From: Prevotella sp. UBA3294
Lineage (GTDB): Bacteria > Bacteroidota > Bacteroidia > Bacteroidales > Bacteroidaceae
Length of the DNA stretch: 6,413 nt
Direction of reading: 5' to 3'
Assembly (NCBI GenBank): GCA_002361535.1
Contig: DETG01000107.1
Span: forward strand, 1-6,413
Position numbers and translations under genes: made by a program. The notes beneath the pieces are model-generated. The model saw only the letters and a list, made by a program, of their open reading frames with translations. It searched no databases and was not told where the DNA came from. This document shows positions 1 through 6,413 of this stretch, piece after piece (position 1 is the first letter of the stretch; the number at the start of each line of letters is the position of its first letter).

Positions 1-11
1 CGAAAGCGGAT

Positions 12-44
12 GCAAAGGTACGGCAAAAAACTATACCCGCCAAA
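12..44 (-). promoter_or_regulatory. Bacteroidetes-type promoter reading leftward out of the window
   Basis: Read on the minus strand, this stretch has TTTG (41-44), a spacer of exactly 20 bases, then TACCTTTGC (12-20). This matches the Bacteroidetes primary sigma factor consensus of a -33 TTTG and a -7 TAnnTTTG separated by about 19-21 bases. Transcription would start within the first few bases of the window and run out of its left edge. The gene it drives is not visible. Its presence suggests that the next leftward gene is not simply read through from the penicillin-binding protein gene that ends at 145. Confidence 0.8.
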
Positions 45-86
45 TATTTCAACGATTATTTTCAGCCCAAACGCAAAATTTTCCGC

Positions 87-108
87 TTTCTTGACACAAA
101 TCAAGAAA
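87..108 (-). terminator. Possible weak terminator hairpin after the PBP1A gene
   Basis: An 8-base inverted repeat (87-94 with 101-108) encloses a 6-base loop, 36 bases past the stop codon of the minus-strand gene ending at 145. The stem is AT-rich and no clean T run follows it in the minus direction; the next bases are GCGG followed by an A/T palindrome. It could be a poor intrinsic terminator or only a chance repeat. Bases 45-144 contain nothing else I can identify, and no coding signal. Confidence 0.3.
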
Positions 109-144
109 AAGGCTCATTTGCAATGGTCGTTATAGCATGGTCAA

Positions 145-2445
145 TTATTCATACACCTCTTCAATACCATTCAATCCATATTCATCCGCCTTTGAAGCAC
201 ATGGATTGTATCCTTCAGGAATATCGAATTTCTCTTTGGGGTCATATCCCAGAGATTTGTCTGCAAATACCTTTTTCATATAATAGGCCCAAATAGGTAA
301 TGCCATATTTGCACCTTGTCCCATACTTGTAGAATCAAAATGGATGTCACGGTCTTCTCCACCTACCCAGCAACCGCTCACCAACGATGGGGTGAATCCC
401 ATGAACCAAGCATCAGAGTTACGGTTAGTAGTACCAGTTTTTCCTCCCATCTCGCAGTCAATATCATAGCGGTAACGCATACGGCTACCTGTACCGCCAT
501 CGATAACGCCCTTCAGCATCACAAGCATTTTGTTGGCACTCTCATCACTGATCACCTCATTGACGCGGGGCTGGAACTCGGCGAGCACATTACCCTCATT
601 GTCCTCAATCTTTGTCACAAACATCGGCGCACAGTGGATACCATGATTCGCAAAGGTTGTGTAAGCACTCACCATTTCGCCAACACTAACCTCATTAGGT
701 CCGAGACAGAGTACGATGCTTGGTTGGATACCTGGAGTATTAATGCCGAAGAGGTGAAGTATATTCAAGAAATCCTGCGGGTTTATTCTACTCATCAAAT
801 AGGCCGAGATCCAGTTGTTTGACTGAGCCAGTCCCCATTTCAGAGTAACCATCTGTCCATACCGTGCCCGACTGCCATTCCTTGGAGTCCAGTTACCATA
901 GCTCCTTTGTACGTTAGGTGCTACATCACAAGGATTCAGTCCGTTCTCCATTGACAGGGCATAAAGATAAGGCTTCGTTGTGGATCCCACCTGTCTTCTT
1001 CCCATAAAGGCCATGTCATATGTGAAATGTTCGTAGTCCAGTCCGCCCACATACGCTTTCACTGCACCCGTATGGGCTTCCATACTCACGAATCCCGATC
1101 TCAGGAACTTCTTGATATAGCGAATAGAATCCAAGGGAGTCATCACTGTATCTTTTTCACCGGCATAGGTGAAAACCGACATCTCCACGGGAGTACGGAA
1201 GGCTTTCCGGATTTCCTCATCAGAATATCCCGCAGCTTTCATGGCACGATAGCGTTCACTCTGCAACATACTGCGGTTCAGAATGCCCTTCACCTCTTTA
1301 GCCGTGAGAGCACTGGAGAAGGGTGCATTAGCTTTCGTCTTATTTTCTTTGTTGAAGGCTGGCTGCAAGTATTTCGCCACGTGTGCATAGACTGCCTCTT
1401 CCGCATATCTCTGCATGCGTGTATCGATCGTTGTATAGATTTTCAGTCCGTCGGTGTAAATACTATATGTCTCGCCATTTTTCTTTCTGTTCTTATTACA
1501 CCATCCATAGAGAGGATCTTGAACCCATGCCGCAGAGTCGATCAAATACTGGTTGCGGTTCCAAGAAGGATACCGTTTCATATCAGGCTTATCGGCCATC
1601 ATGTACTGGCGCAGGAACTCCCTGAAATAAGTTGCCACGCCATCTTTATGATCGGCACGATGGAAGTTCAGCGTGATTGGCTTCACACGTGTTGAATCAA
1701 AATCAGCCTTCGACAAGTATCCTGCTTTCAGCATCTGTGTCAGCACCACATTCCGCCGTTCTGTACAACGTTCGGGGTATCTTACAGGATTGAAGAAAGA
1801 CGGATTCTTGCACATTCCGATCAAGGTAGCCGACTCCGAAAGGTTCAAATCCTGAGGCTCCTTATTAAAATAGGTATTAGAAGCAGTCTTTATTCCCACA
1901 GCATTGTGTAAGAAGTCGAAGTAGTTAAGATACATCGCCACGATCTCTTCCTTGGTGAAGTTTCTCTCCAGTTTGATAGCAATCACCCACTCGATTGGTT
2001 TCTGGAATACGCGTTCCAACGTACTTTTGGCAGTCTGGGAATAGAGTTGCTTCGCCAACTGCTGAGTAATGGTACTGCCACCACCAGCACTGGCCTGCCC
2101 CATCAGGCCTCGTTTCACGATGGCTCGTCCCAGTGCGATAAAATCAATGCCCGAATGTTCATAGAATCGCTCGTCCTCGGTTGCCACCAAAGCCCGCACA
2201 AGATCAGGTGATAATTTATTATAATCAACCATGATTCTATTCTCCCGTGAAGCGTTCCATGTGCCCATCACCTTTCCGTCGGCAGAGAATATCTGCGATG
2301 CTGACCTGCTGATCGGGTTCTGCAAATCTTCCATATCAGGCATATACCCAATCCATCCGTTCCATATAGCGACAAAGGCAATAAGAACGATACCAAACAC
2401 ACCTGCCAGTGCAATCCACAAGGACTTGATGAATGCTCTTCTCAT
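145..2445 (-). CDS. mrcA: Penicillin-binding protein 1A-type bifunctional peptidoglycan synthase
   Basis: A class A PBP of 766 residues that polymerises lipid II into glycan strands and crosslinks their peptides in the periplasm, anchored by one N-terminal membrane helix (about residues 5-28). The transglycosylase domain (GT51, about 69-241) shows the EDERFYEHSG motif with the presumed catalytic Glu at 90, then GGSTITQQLAKQL at 122-134. The transpeptidase domain (about 446-716) has all three penicillin-binding motifs: STTK with nucleophile Ser488, SNN at 542 and KTGT at 669. A long linker between the two domains is usual for this family. The frame stays open upstream to an ATG at 2502. I chose the ATG at 2445 because the membrane anchor starts there (MRRAFIKSLW) and a promoter -7 box (2467-2475) lies inside the extension. 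The gene stands alone, divergent from pyrB. The function is secure; the symbol is by family analogy, since Bacteroidetes often carry several class A PBPs. Confidence 0.93.
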   Translation of the reverse strand: MRRAFIKSLWIALAGVFGIVLIAFVAIWNGWIGYMPDMEDLQNPISRSASQIFSADGKVMGTWNASRENRIMVDYNKLSPDLVRALVATEDERFYEHSGIDFIALGRAIVKRGLMGQASAGGGSTITQQLAKQLYSQTAKSTLERVFQKPIEWVIAIKLERNFTKEEIVAMYLNYFDFLHNAVGIKTASNTYFNKEPQDLNLSESATLIGMCKNPSFFNPVRYPERCTERRNVVLTQMLKAGYLSKADFDSTRVKPITLNFHRADHKDGVATYFREFLRQYMMADKPDMKRYPSWNRNQYLIDSAAWVQDPLYGWCNKNRKKNGETYSIYTDGLKIYTTIDTRMQRYAEEAVYAHVAKYLQPAFNKENKTKANAPFSSALTAKEVKGILNRSMLQSERYRAMKAAGYSDEEIRKAFRTPVEMSVFTYAGEKDTVMTPLDSIRYIKKFLRSGFVSMEAHTGAVKAYVGGLDYEHFTYDMAFMGRRQVGSTTKPYLYALSMENGLNPCDVAPNVQRSYGNWTPRNGSRARYGQMVTLKWGLAQSNNWISAYLMSRINPQDFLNILHLFGINTPGIQPSIVLCLGPNEVSVGEMVSAYTTFANHGIHCAPMFVTKIEDNEGNVLAEFQPRVNEVISDESANKMLVMLKGVIDGGTGSRMRYRYDIDCEMGGKTGTTNRNSDAWFMGFTPSLVSGCWVGGEDRDIHFDSTSMGQGANMALPIWAYYMKKVFADKSLGYDPKEKFDIPEGYNPCASKADEYGLNGIEEVYE

Positions 2446-2466
2446 GACTACTCTTCTTATTTTTGT

Positions 2467-2475
2467 GCAAAAATA
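2467..2475 (-). promoter_or_regulatory. Probable -7 box of the PBP1A gene promoter
   Basis: On the minus strand this reads TATTTTTGC, a perfect TAnnTTTG element. It ends 21 bases before the chosen ATG at 2445, which predicts a short leader of roughly 10-20 bases. No clear TTTG is seen 19-21 bases further upstream, so the -33 half is weak or absent. A purine-rich AAGAAGAG just before the start codon may act as a weak ribosome binding site. The box also argues against the longer start at 2502. Confidence 0.55.
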
Positions 2476-2519
2476 CAATAAATCTTTGAAATTATCCCTC
2501 ATAAATCAAAAATAATGCG

Positions 2520-2528
2520 TAACTTAGC
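2520..2528 (+). promoter_or_regulatory. Possible -7 box for the pyrB-pyrI-GTPase cluster
   Basis: TAACTTAGC differs by one base from the TAnnTTTG consensus and lies 32 bases before the pyrB start codon. No TTTG occurs at the expected -33 spacing, so the call is tentative. The short leader between this box and the ATG (2529-2560) shows no leader peptide, no GC-rich hairpin and no U run. An enterobacterial-type UTP-sensing attenuator is therefore not evident. Confidence 0.35.
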
Positions 2529-2560
2529 GGTCGAAATTGAAAATATAACGCTCTACATCA

Positions 2561-3505
2561 ATGAATAAACGTAATTTCGTAACGATTGCTGACCTATCCA
2601 AGGAGAAGATTCTCTACATGATAGAGATGGCACAAGAGTTTGAAAAGCACCCTAACCGTGAACTGCTCAAGGGTAAGGTTGTTGCCACCCTGTTCTTTGA
2701 GCCATCCACTCGTACCCGTCTTAGTTTTGAAACCGCCGCCAACCGTCTTGGTGCACGTGTGATCGGCTTTGCAGATCCCAAGATTACCAGTGGCACTAAG
2801 GGTGAGACCTTGAAAGATACAATTCTTATGGTCAGTAACTATGCCGATGTAATAGCCATGCGCCATTATATCGAAGGTGCTGCGCAGTATGCCAGTGAGA
2901 TTGCCCCCATTCCGATTATCAATGCCGGTGACGGAGCCCATCAGCACCCTTCACAATGTATGCTCGACCTGTACACGATCTATCAGACCCAAGGAACCCT
3001 TGAGAATCTGAACATCTATCTCGTGGGTGACCTCAAATACGGGCGTACCGTGCACTCTCTCATCATGGCCATGCGCCATTTCAACCCCACTTTCCATTTC
3101 GTAGCTCCCAAGGAACTTGCGATGCCCAACGAGTATAAACTCTATTGTAAGGAGAACGGCATCAAATTCCAAGAGCATACCGCCTTCAACGAAAAGGTGA
3201 TATCCGATGCAGACATCATCTACATGACCCGTGTGCAGAAAGAGCGTTTCTCCGATCTGATGGAATACGAACGGGTGAAGAATGTCTATATCCTTCGTGC
3301 CGATATGCTTGGCAGTTCCAAGCCAAACATGAAGATTCTCCATCCCCTACCCCGTGTTAACGAGATTGCTTACGATGTTGACGATAACCCTCATGCTTAT
3401 TATATCCAACAGGCACAAAACGGACTGTATGCCCGCGAGGCTATTATCTGCGATGTCCTTGGCATCACCCTCGAGGAAGTAAAGAACGATACTACCATCA
3501 TTTAA
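2561..3505 (+). CDS. pyrB: Aspartate carbamoyltransferase catalytic chain
   Basis: Joins carbamoyl phosphate and L-aspartate to give N-carbamoyl-L-aspartate, the committed step of cytoplasmic de novo pyrimidine synthesis. The 314-residue length is normal for the family. Visible landmarks are the carbamoyl-phosphate loop STRTR at 49-53, the SGTKGETL loop with Ser77 and Lys80 in place of E. coli Ser80 and Lys84, and Arg101 in MRH. Further on come the QHPSQ motif with His129, [11 protein letters not shown] at 156-166 and the aspartate-site TRVQKER at 223-229. HPLPR at 261-265 carries the conserved Leu-Pro pair. No key residue is missing. The ATG at 2561 gives the expected N-terminus; no strong Shine-Dalgarno precedes it, as is usual in Bacteroidetes. 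pyrI follows 33 bases later, so the protein is probably assembled into the allosteric holoenzyme with catalytic trimers and regulatory dimers. It is likely the first gene of a three-gene operon. Confidence 0.98.
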   Translation: MNKRNFVTIADLSKEKILYMIEMAQEFEKHPNRELLKGKVVATLFFEPSTRTRLSFETAANRLGARVIGFADPKITSGTKGETLKDTILMVSNYADVIAMRHYIEGAAQYASEIAPIPIINAGDGAHQHPSQCMLDLYTIYQTQGTLENLNIYLVGDLKYGRTVHSLIMAMRHFNPTFHFVAPKELAMPNEYKLYCKENGIKFQEHTAFNEKVISDADIIYMTRVQKERFSDLMEYERVKNVYILRADMLGSSKPNMKILHPLPRVNEIAYDVDDNPHAYYIQQAQNGLYAREAIICDVLGITLEEVKNDTTII

Positions 3506-3538
3506 TTATTTGAGTTTTCAACATTTACAATTTGATGC

Positions 3539-3994
3539 ATGAATAAAAAAGAAAGACTCGTTGCCGCCATAGAGAACGGCACCGTGATTGACCACATACC
3601 AGCCGACAAAACTTTTCAAGTGGTGAATCTCTTAGGCTTACAAGATCTGGAGACGCCCGTTACCATCGGCTATAACTACTTGTCAAACAAGGTAGGAAAG
3701 AAAGGGATCATCAAAATTACAGATAAGTTCTTCACTGATGATGAAATCTCGCGTTTATCCGTAGTGGCACCGAAAGTTGTGCTGAATATCATCAAAGACT
3801 ACGACGTGGTAGAGAAGAAAACCGTGGAAACTCCTGACGAACTCAGGGGCATTGTAAAATGCAATAATCCCAAGTGTATTACCAATAATGAACCCATGGA
3901 CACTATTTTCCATGTCATCAACAAGGAACGTGGCGTCTTAAAGTGCCACTATTGCGACAAGGAGCAGGACATCAACAAAGTAGAACTGTGTTAA
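3539..3994 (+). CDS. pyrI: Aspartate carbamoyltransferase regulatory chain (zinc-binding)
   Basis: A 151-residue regulatory subunit (E. coli PyrI is about 153) that binds effector nucleotides and links catalytic trimers. The N-terminal allosteric domain carries the TVIDHIPA motif at 15-22, with Asp18 and His19 at the nucleotide site, and ITIG-like VTIG at 41-44. The C-terminal zinc domain has four cysteines at 108, 113, 136 and 139 (C-x4-C-x22-C-x2-C), the spacing expected for the structural Zn site that holds the subunit to PyrB. The start is well fixed: an in-frame TGA (3533-3535) lies one codon upstream of the ATG. An out-of-frame ATG at 3535 opens only a three-codon frame that overlaps the true start. 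The gap to the following GTPase gene is 13 bases, which implies co-transcription and possibly translational coupling. The last residue is Cys151, not part of the zinc site. Confidence 0.97.
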   Translation: MNKKERLVAAIENGTVIDHIPADKTFQVVNLLGLQDLETPVTIGYNYLSNKVGKKGIIKITDKFFTDDEISRLSVVAPKVVLNIIKDYDVVEKKTVETPDELRGIVKCNNPKCITNNEPMDTIFHVINKERGVLKCHYCDKEQDINKVELC

Positions 3995-4007
3995 TAGAAA
4001 GATCATC

Positions 4008-5231
4008 ATGAATGAGATTCCTGTACTACTGCTGACGGGTTATCTTGGCAGCGGCAAGACAACATTATTAAATAGAATACTAAGCAACGAGAAAGGGATC
4101 AAGTTCGCCGTCATCGTGAATGATATCGGTGAGGTGAACATCGATGCAGACCTCATCCAGCAGGGAGGCATCGTCAATCAGCAAGACGACTCGCTCGTTG
4201 CCCTTCAGAACGGTTGCATCTGCTGTACGCTTAAGATGGATCTTGTACAGCAGTTGCAAGACCTTATTGCCCTTCAGCGTTTCGATTATATCGTCATCGA
4301 AGCCAGCGGTATTTGTGAGCCAGGTCCCATAGCCCAGACCATCTGCTCGATTCCGATGATGGCCCCCGAGGTGACAGCGAAAGGATATCCACGTCTTGAT
4401 TGCATCGTTACCGTGGTTGACTCCCTGCGCATGAGGGATGAGTTTGGCAGTGGCATGGATCTGCTCAAGCAGAATATTGACGAGGAAGATATCGAAAACC
4501 TTGTGATCCAACAGATTGAGTTCTGCAACATGGTTCTATTGAACAAAGCCAGTGAGGTAAGCCCTGAGGAACTGGGACGCGTGCGGAGTATCGTCCACGA
4601 GCTACAGCCAAAGGCAGAGATCATCGAATGCGACTTCGGTAATGTTGAGCTTGAAAAGATCATCCATACGAACATGTTCGACTTCGATGCCGTCGCCACT
4701 TCGGCCAAATGGATTGAGGAAGTAGAAAAGCATCACGATGACCATGACCATGATGATGACCATGATGATGACCATGATGACGATGACCATGATGACGAAC
4801 ACGAGCACCATCATCACGAACACCATCACCACCATCACCACCACGATGAAGGAGAAGCAGAGGAATACGGCATCGGCACCTATGTTTACTATAGCCGCCG
4901 ACCTTTTGAACTTGGACTATTTGACGAGTTTGTGGCTCGCAAGTGGCCTAAAGGTATCATCCGAGCCAAGGGCATCTGCTACTTCCGCGATGAGAAAGAT
5001 ACCTGTTACGTCTTTGAGCAGGCTGGCAAGCAAGTAAACATACGCAATGCAGGTCAATGGTATGCCACGATGCCCAAGGCTGAACTGGAGGATTTCATGA
5101 CTCGCAATCCTGGTTTGCGCCGTGACTGGGATGAACAGTATGGTGACCGCATGCAGAAACTTGTCTTCATCGGCCAGCATCTTGACAAGGAGCTCATCGC
5201 CAAAGAACTTGATGCTTGTCTGAGAGACTGA
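4008..5231 (+). CDS. CobW/COG0523-family GTPase, putative zinc metallochaperone with His/Asp-rich tract
   Basis: A 407-residue G3E-type P-loop GTPase. The N-terminal GTPase domain (about 4-230) shows Walker A GYLGSGKTT at 11-19, the family's metal-binding CxCC motif (Cys70, Cys72, Cys73, as NGCICCTL) and the Walker B-region EASG at 98-101. The position of the guanine-specificity NKxD motif reads NKAS at 179-182, lacking the Asp. Residues 242-280 are entirely His, Asp or Glu (20 His, 16 Asp, 3 Glu) and form a likely metal-buffering linker. The C-terminal CobW_C domain follows at about 286-391, starting YGIGTYVYY. There is no signal peptide, so it is cytoplasmic. Family members hydrolyse GTP to deliver Zn, Co or Fe to client proteins (for example ZNG1, YjiA, YeiR, CobW). 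The client here is unknown. The position just after pyrI suggests a zinc client in pyrimidine synthesis, as an inference. No cobalamin or nitrile hydratase genes are nearby to support cobalt. The ATG at 4008 is preceded by a weak purine stretch, AGAAAGA. Confidence 0.93.
   Translation: MNEIPVLLLTGYLGSGKTTLLNRILSNEKGIKFAVIVNDIGEVNIDADLIQQGGIVNQQDDSLVALQNGCICCTLKMDLVQQLQDLIALQRFDYIVIEASGICEPGPIAQTICSIPMMAPEVTAKGYPRLDCIVTVVDSLRMRDEFGSGMDLLKQNIDEEDIENLVIQQIEFCNMVLLNKASEVSPEELGRVRSIVHELQPKAEIIECDFGNVELEKIIHTNMFDFDAVATSAKWIEEVEKHHDDHDHDDDHDDDHDDDDHDDEHEHHHHEHHHHHHHHDEGEAEEYGIGTYVYYSRRPFELGLFDEFVARKWPKGIIRAKGICYFRDEKDTCYVFEQAGKQVNIRNAGQWYATMPKAELEDFMTRNPGLRRDWDEQYGDRMQKLVFIGQHLDKELIAKELDACLRD
4731..4847 (+). 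repeat. CAY/GAY-rich low-complexity tract encoding the His/Asp/Glu stretch
   Basis: This in-frame tract encodes 39 consecutive residues that are only His, Asp or Glu. The first part is Asp-rich and built on a near-tandem 12-base unit (CATGATGATGAC, giving HDDD) at 4749-4760 and 4761-4772. It continues with a 15-base variant giving HDDDD and a 12-base variant giving HDDE, up to 4799. The second part (about 4800-4844) is His-rich, with runs of four and eight His. Such repeats are prone to slippage, so tract length may vary between strains. It also creates spurious open frames on both strands. Confidence 0.9.
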
Positions 5232-5243
5232 TCACAACAAACA

Positions 5244-5278
5244 AATAAGGTGGTACTCAAAAAAAGTACCACCTTATT
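5244..5278. terminator. Bidirectional intrinsic terminator between convergent genes
   Basis: A perfect 14-base-pair stem (5244-5257 with 5265-5278) encloses a 7-base loop (C followed by six A). It starts 12 bases after the stop codon of the GTPase gene and 23 bases lie between it and the stop codon of the minus-strand arabinofuranosidase. On the plus strand the stem is followed by an AT-rich stretch (ATATATAATTA). On the minus strand it is followed by T-rich TGTTTGTTG. The position between converging genes suggests it serves both. Confidence 0.85.
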
Positions 5279-5301
5279 ATATATAATTACATCACCATTT
5301 T

Positions 5302-6413
5302 CTACAAGGCCACCTGGAGCATCACGAAGGAATACGGTGCGAGTTCCAGTTTCATTTTTTTCTGAGTCTTAATGGTCTCGCTCTTGGGTGCTATCGGCTG
5401 AGTCTCGAAGTTGTTCTCATCATTGGGCTGTCCGCAAAGTACAGTCTTTGTCATCACCTTCTTCATTCCTTTAAAGCGACTGAGGTCGATTGTTGCCGTC
5501 TTGGCATCAGCACCGGCATTACAGAGTTTCACGAACAACTGACGAGTCTTGGTATTGAGCACAACCGACTGTCCGTAAAGTGAGTTCTCCACAGGCTGAT
5601 TAACACCTGCTGCATCCCCGTCAAAGGTAACGCAGTCACCATAGTAATAATTACCACTCGACAATCCGAACATTTGCTGTACATAATAACTGCATGTGAG
5701 GATGGGGCGTTCATTGTCGAAATAGATCAAGTCGGGATTCCAATTCGTTGCATTCTTCCTCGCAAAGAGCGGAGCATAACTGGTCATCACCACCACATCA
5801 GCATTACGTTCCACATGAAGCAGGTATAAGCCCTCAGCCAGCGCATCAATCAGTTTTTTATCCTTAGCGGCATATTCGCCCAGATACACCTTCGTCTTGC
5901 GGTCGCGCGGATACTTATCATACTGTCGGCTCTTCAAGAAATAGTCACGCTGTTCATAGTAGTGCTCATCCATGATGGGCATTCCCAGTTGATCGGCCAG
6001 TTTCCATCCGTTCTCATAGTCTGGATTGCCAGGATGAGAACCTGGACCTGCCGTTCCCACGATAATAATCTCGGGATGGGCCTTCGTCACCTTATCATAC
6101 ATATACTTGAATCGCTCAGTGAACTCAGGTGAGATGCGCTCCTCATTACCGATACCCAAGTATTTCAAGCCAAAGGGTTTCGGATGACCAGCCTCTGCGC
6201 GCACCCTTCCCCATTTCGTGTTCACGTCACCATTGGCCCACTCTATCAGGTCAAGTGCTTCCTGCACCCATTCGTCCATCTCACTCATCGGCACCACGTC
6301 CTGTGCCTGGTCTTTCATGGCCCAGCCGCCATTTGTTCCCTGGCAACTCACGCCACAGGGAAGGATTGGCAGAGGCTCCATGTTCAGGTCCTCGCAAAGC
6401 TGGAAATACTCAT
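5302..6413 (-). CDS. GH51 alpha-L-arabinofuranosidase, C-terminal part (5' end beyond window)
   Basis: The last 369 residues of a glycoside hydrolase family 51 enzyme that releases L-arabinofuranose from arabinan, arabinoxylan or arabino-oligosaccharides. The frame is open at the right edge (it begins EYFQLCEDLN), so the Met at 6381 is internal and the true start lies outside. Counting from the first full codon at the edge, YLGIGNEE contains the presumed acid/base Glu at 90, MDEHYY lies at about 147-152, and YLGEYAAK contains the presumed nucleophile Glu at 179 (codon 5875-5877). This end of the (beta/alpha)8 barrel is followed by the C-terminal beta domain from about residue 240, after DNERPILTCSYYVQQMF, up to the terminal SFVMLQVAL. 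Both catalytic Glu are present, so nothing suggests a pseudogene. Full-length relatives usually exceed 500 residues; the N-terminus and any signal peptide or carbohydrate-binding domain cannot be seen. It converges on the pyrimidine cluster and shares its terminator. Whether it belongs to a polysaccharide utilisation locus depends on sequence to the right. Confidence 0.93.
   Translation of the reverse strand, partial: EYFQLCEDLNMEPLPILPCGVSCQGTNGGWAMKDQAQDVVPMSEMDEWVQEALDLIEWANGDVNTKWGRVRAEAGHPKPFGLKYLGIGNEERISPEFTERFKYMYDKVTKAHPEIIIVGTAGPGSHPGNPDYENGWKLADQLGMPIMDEHYYEQRDYFLKSRQYDKYPRDRKTKVYLGEYAAKDKKLIDALAEGLYLLHVERNADVVVMTSYAPLFARKNATNWNPDLIYFDNERPILTCSYYVQQMFGLSSGNYYYGDCVTFDGDAAGVNQPVENSLYGQSVVLNTKTRQLFVKLCNAGADAKTATIDLSRFKGMKKVMTKTVLCGQPNDENNFETQPIAPKSETIKTQKKMKLELAPYSFVMLQVAL

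Noticed and set aside
316..1695. Open frames of 168 and 222 codons on the plus strand opposite the PBP1A gene
   Set aside because: They lie antisense to a gene with complete catalytic motifs, their translations resemble no family I recognise and are rich in His, Ile, Ser and Arg as expected of antisense frames, and no promoter is seen for them.
4080..4844. Antisense frames opposite the GTPase gene, including one rich in Met, Val and Ile
   Set aside because: The hydrophobic Met/Val repeat is the reverse reading of the CAT/GAT tract, not a membrane protein. The other frames overlap the conserved GTPase domain and have no independent support.
4731..4847. CRISPR array or regulatory satellite
   Set aside because: The repeats are 12-15 bases, directly adjacent, in frame and coding for a His/Asp tract within a conserved protein; there are no spacers.
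4738..5037. Plus-strand frame with Thr/Met repeats overlapping the His/Asp tract
   Set aside because: It is the shifted reading of the same trinucleotide-like repeat and runs through the CobW_C domain without any recognisable product.
4008..5231. CobW proper (cobalt supply for cobalamin synthesis)
   Set aside because: The family match is to COG0523 as a whole; no cobalamin genes are present, and the neighbouring pyrI points instead to zinc. The symbol cobW was therefore not assigned.
6379..6381. Met at 6381 as the start of the arabinofuranosidase
   Set aside because: The frame continues upstream to the window edge with sequence typical of the family (EYFQLCEDLN), so this Met is internal and the gene is partial.

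Overview
The window reads as ordinary chromosome of a Bacteroidales bacterium, most likely Prevotella-like. Three things point there. Promoters have the Bacteroidetes form (TTTG, about 20 bases, TAnnTTTG), including one perfect copy at the left edge. Ribosome binding sites are weak or absent. The proteins (a class A penicillin-binding protein, a PyrB/PyrI pair and a GH51 arabinofuranosidase) have the style of that phylum. The genus is an inference from sequence style, not a database match.

Layout, left to right. Bases 1-144 hold no gene. They carry a promoter that fires leftward out of the window and a weak hairpin just past the end of the first gene. On the minus strand, 145-2445 encodes a bifunctional peptidoglycan synthase (penicillin-binding protein 1A type). 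A 115-base divergent region (2446-2560) separates it from a plus-strand cluster: pyrB (2561-3505), pyrI (3539-3994) and a CobW/COG0523-family metal-chaperone GTPase (4008-5231), with gaps of 33 and 13 bases. A strong hairpin (5244-5278) ends this cluster and also serves the convergent gene to its right. From 5302 to the right edge, on the minus strand, lies the C-terminal part of a GH51 alpha-L-arabinofuranosidase. Its reading frame is still open at the edge, so its start is outside the window.

How the genes work together. PyrB and PyrI are the catalytic and zinc-binding regulatory chains of aspartate carbamoyltransferase, the committed step of pyrimidine synthesis. The third gene, with almost no gap after pyrI, encodes a COG0523 GTPase with a metal-binding CxCC motif and a 39-residue tract made only of His, Asp and Glu. 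COG0523 proteins are known or proposed metallochaperones, several of them for zinc. The most interesting idea here is therefore that this protein supplies zinc to PyrI or to another zinc enzyme of the pathway. That is inferred from gene order and motifs only. The flanking cell-wall and arabinan-degradation genes look unrelated to this cluster. I saw no mobile elements, CRISPR arrays, tRNA or rRNA genes.
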